12,977 bases of DNA from assembly GCA_036744635.1 (NCBI GenBank), contig DAIOHQ010000131.1:1-12977 (forward strand), given 5' to 3'. How positions within the stretch are numbered: the stretch's first letter is position 1; the number at the start of each line of letters is the position of its first letter. Positions 12,793 to 12,977 of this stretch are shown here, in pieces. The stretch is from DAIOHQ01 sp036744635. GTDB taxonomy: Bacteria > Planctomycetota > Phycisphaerae > Tepidisphaerales > Tepidisphaeraceae. The notes under the pieces were generated by a model, which saw only the letters and a program-made list of their open reading frames with translations, did not search any database and had not been told where the DNA came from. Both the position numbers and the translations under genes were made by a program.

Positions 12793-12868
12793 GTCATTTT
12801 GAGGTACTCCGAAGAATCTGCGCGGATCGTCGTGCGAGGCCAGATCCTTCGGAGTACCTCAGGCTTAC
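12793..12868. repeat. palindromic repeat, copy B (inverted relative to copy A)
   Basis: The left arm starts GTCATTTTGAGGTACTCCGA at 12793. The right arm, CCAGATCCTTCGGAGTACCT, begins at 12840 and pairs with it. The reverse complement of this copy aligns with 10766-10840 through both arms and the asymmetric loop, so the two copies bracket the glycosyltransferase gene in opposite orientation. Confidence 0.8.
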
Positions 12869-12909
12869 AGATTGCGTGGAATCGGGTGTAACTCTGCTCT
12901 GCTGAAATC

Positions 12910-12969
12910 CTCTGCGGCAGATCGCAGAGCCCTCACCCCAACCCTCTCCCGGAGTACCGGGAGAGGGGG
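12910..12969. repeat. two hairpins, the second a common dispersed repeat type
   Basis: CTCTGCG (12910-12916) pairs with CGCAGAG (12923-12929). At once follows CCCTCACCCCAACCCTCTCC, in which an 11-bp perfect stem forms (CCCTCTCCCGG at 12942-12952 with CCGGGAGAGGG at 12957-12967, loop AGTA). The CCCTCACCCC text is a very widespread intergenic repeat type. The element may continue past the window end. Confidence 0.6.
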
Positions 12970-12977
12970 TAAGAGCG

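Overview
The window looks like a GC-rich bacterial chromosome segment, most likely from Planctomycetota and possibly Phycisphaerae-like. That placement is an inference. It rests on an atypical ribosomal protein L34, a small QCGLC-type protein, a DUF5335 protein, an RsbRD-type sensor kinase, a large secreted beta-propeller protein and an unusual load of dispersed palindromic and short tandem repeats. No rRNA, tRNA, CRISPR array or transposase gene is visible.

Region 1 (about 1-4110) is a compact stress/redox island. A 66-bp sequence at 208-273 recurs in inverted orientation at 4043-4108 with two mismatches and brackets it. At the inner edge of each copy lies what looks like a C-terminal gene remnant (275-355 plus strand, 3820-4017 minus strand); the second resembles the end of a micrococcal-nuclease-like protein. 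Inside, a leftward set encodes a sensor histidine kinase with an RsbRD-like input domain, a DUF5335 protein and a 7Fe-type ferredoxin. Divergently, a rightward set encodes a 9-cysteine zinc-finger-like protein, a two-CBS-domain protein and a short, apparently truncated QCGLC protein. The three rightward genes share a nearly identical strong Shine-Dalgarno leader with the same 6-nt spacer.

Region 2 (about 4109-5157) is a kilobase without a convincing gene. It holds four separate arrays of 7-bp repeats, each built from a different word, packed into about 180 bp, followed by four copies of a 10-bp word in both orientations.

Region 3 (5158-8354) has an 854-residue exported beta-propeller/Ig-like protein, a 44-codon rpmH (ribosomal protein L34) and a STAS-domain anti-anti-sigma-like protein. 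A 68-bp double-hairpin element and a run of 9-bp repeats with G-quadruplex potential sit inside the propeller gene without breaking its frame.

Region 4 (8355-12977) has a small exported protein of unknown function on the minus strand, then two rightward genes: a poorly recognisable, possibly glycosyltransferase-like protein and a clear GT-B glycosyltransferase resembling the SPINDLY/OGT group. The second is bracketed by two copies of one palindromic repeat in opposite orientation and ends at a strong intrinsic terminator. The window closes on two further hairpins.

The kinase, STAS and CBS proteins suggest partner-switching and redox-stress signalling. The propeller and glycosyltransferases suggest cell-surface or extracellular work. 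No direct functional link between the two halves can be shown from sequence alone.
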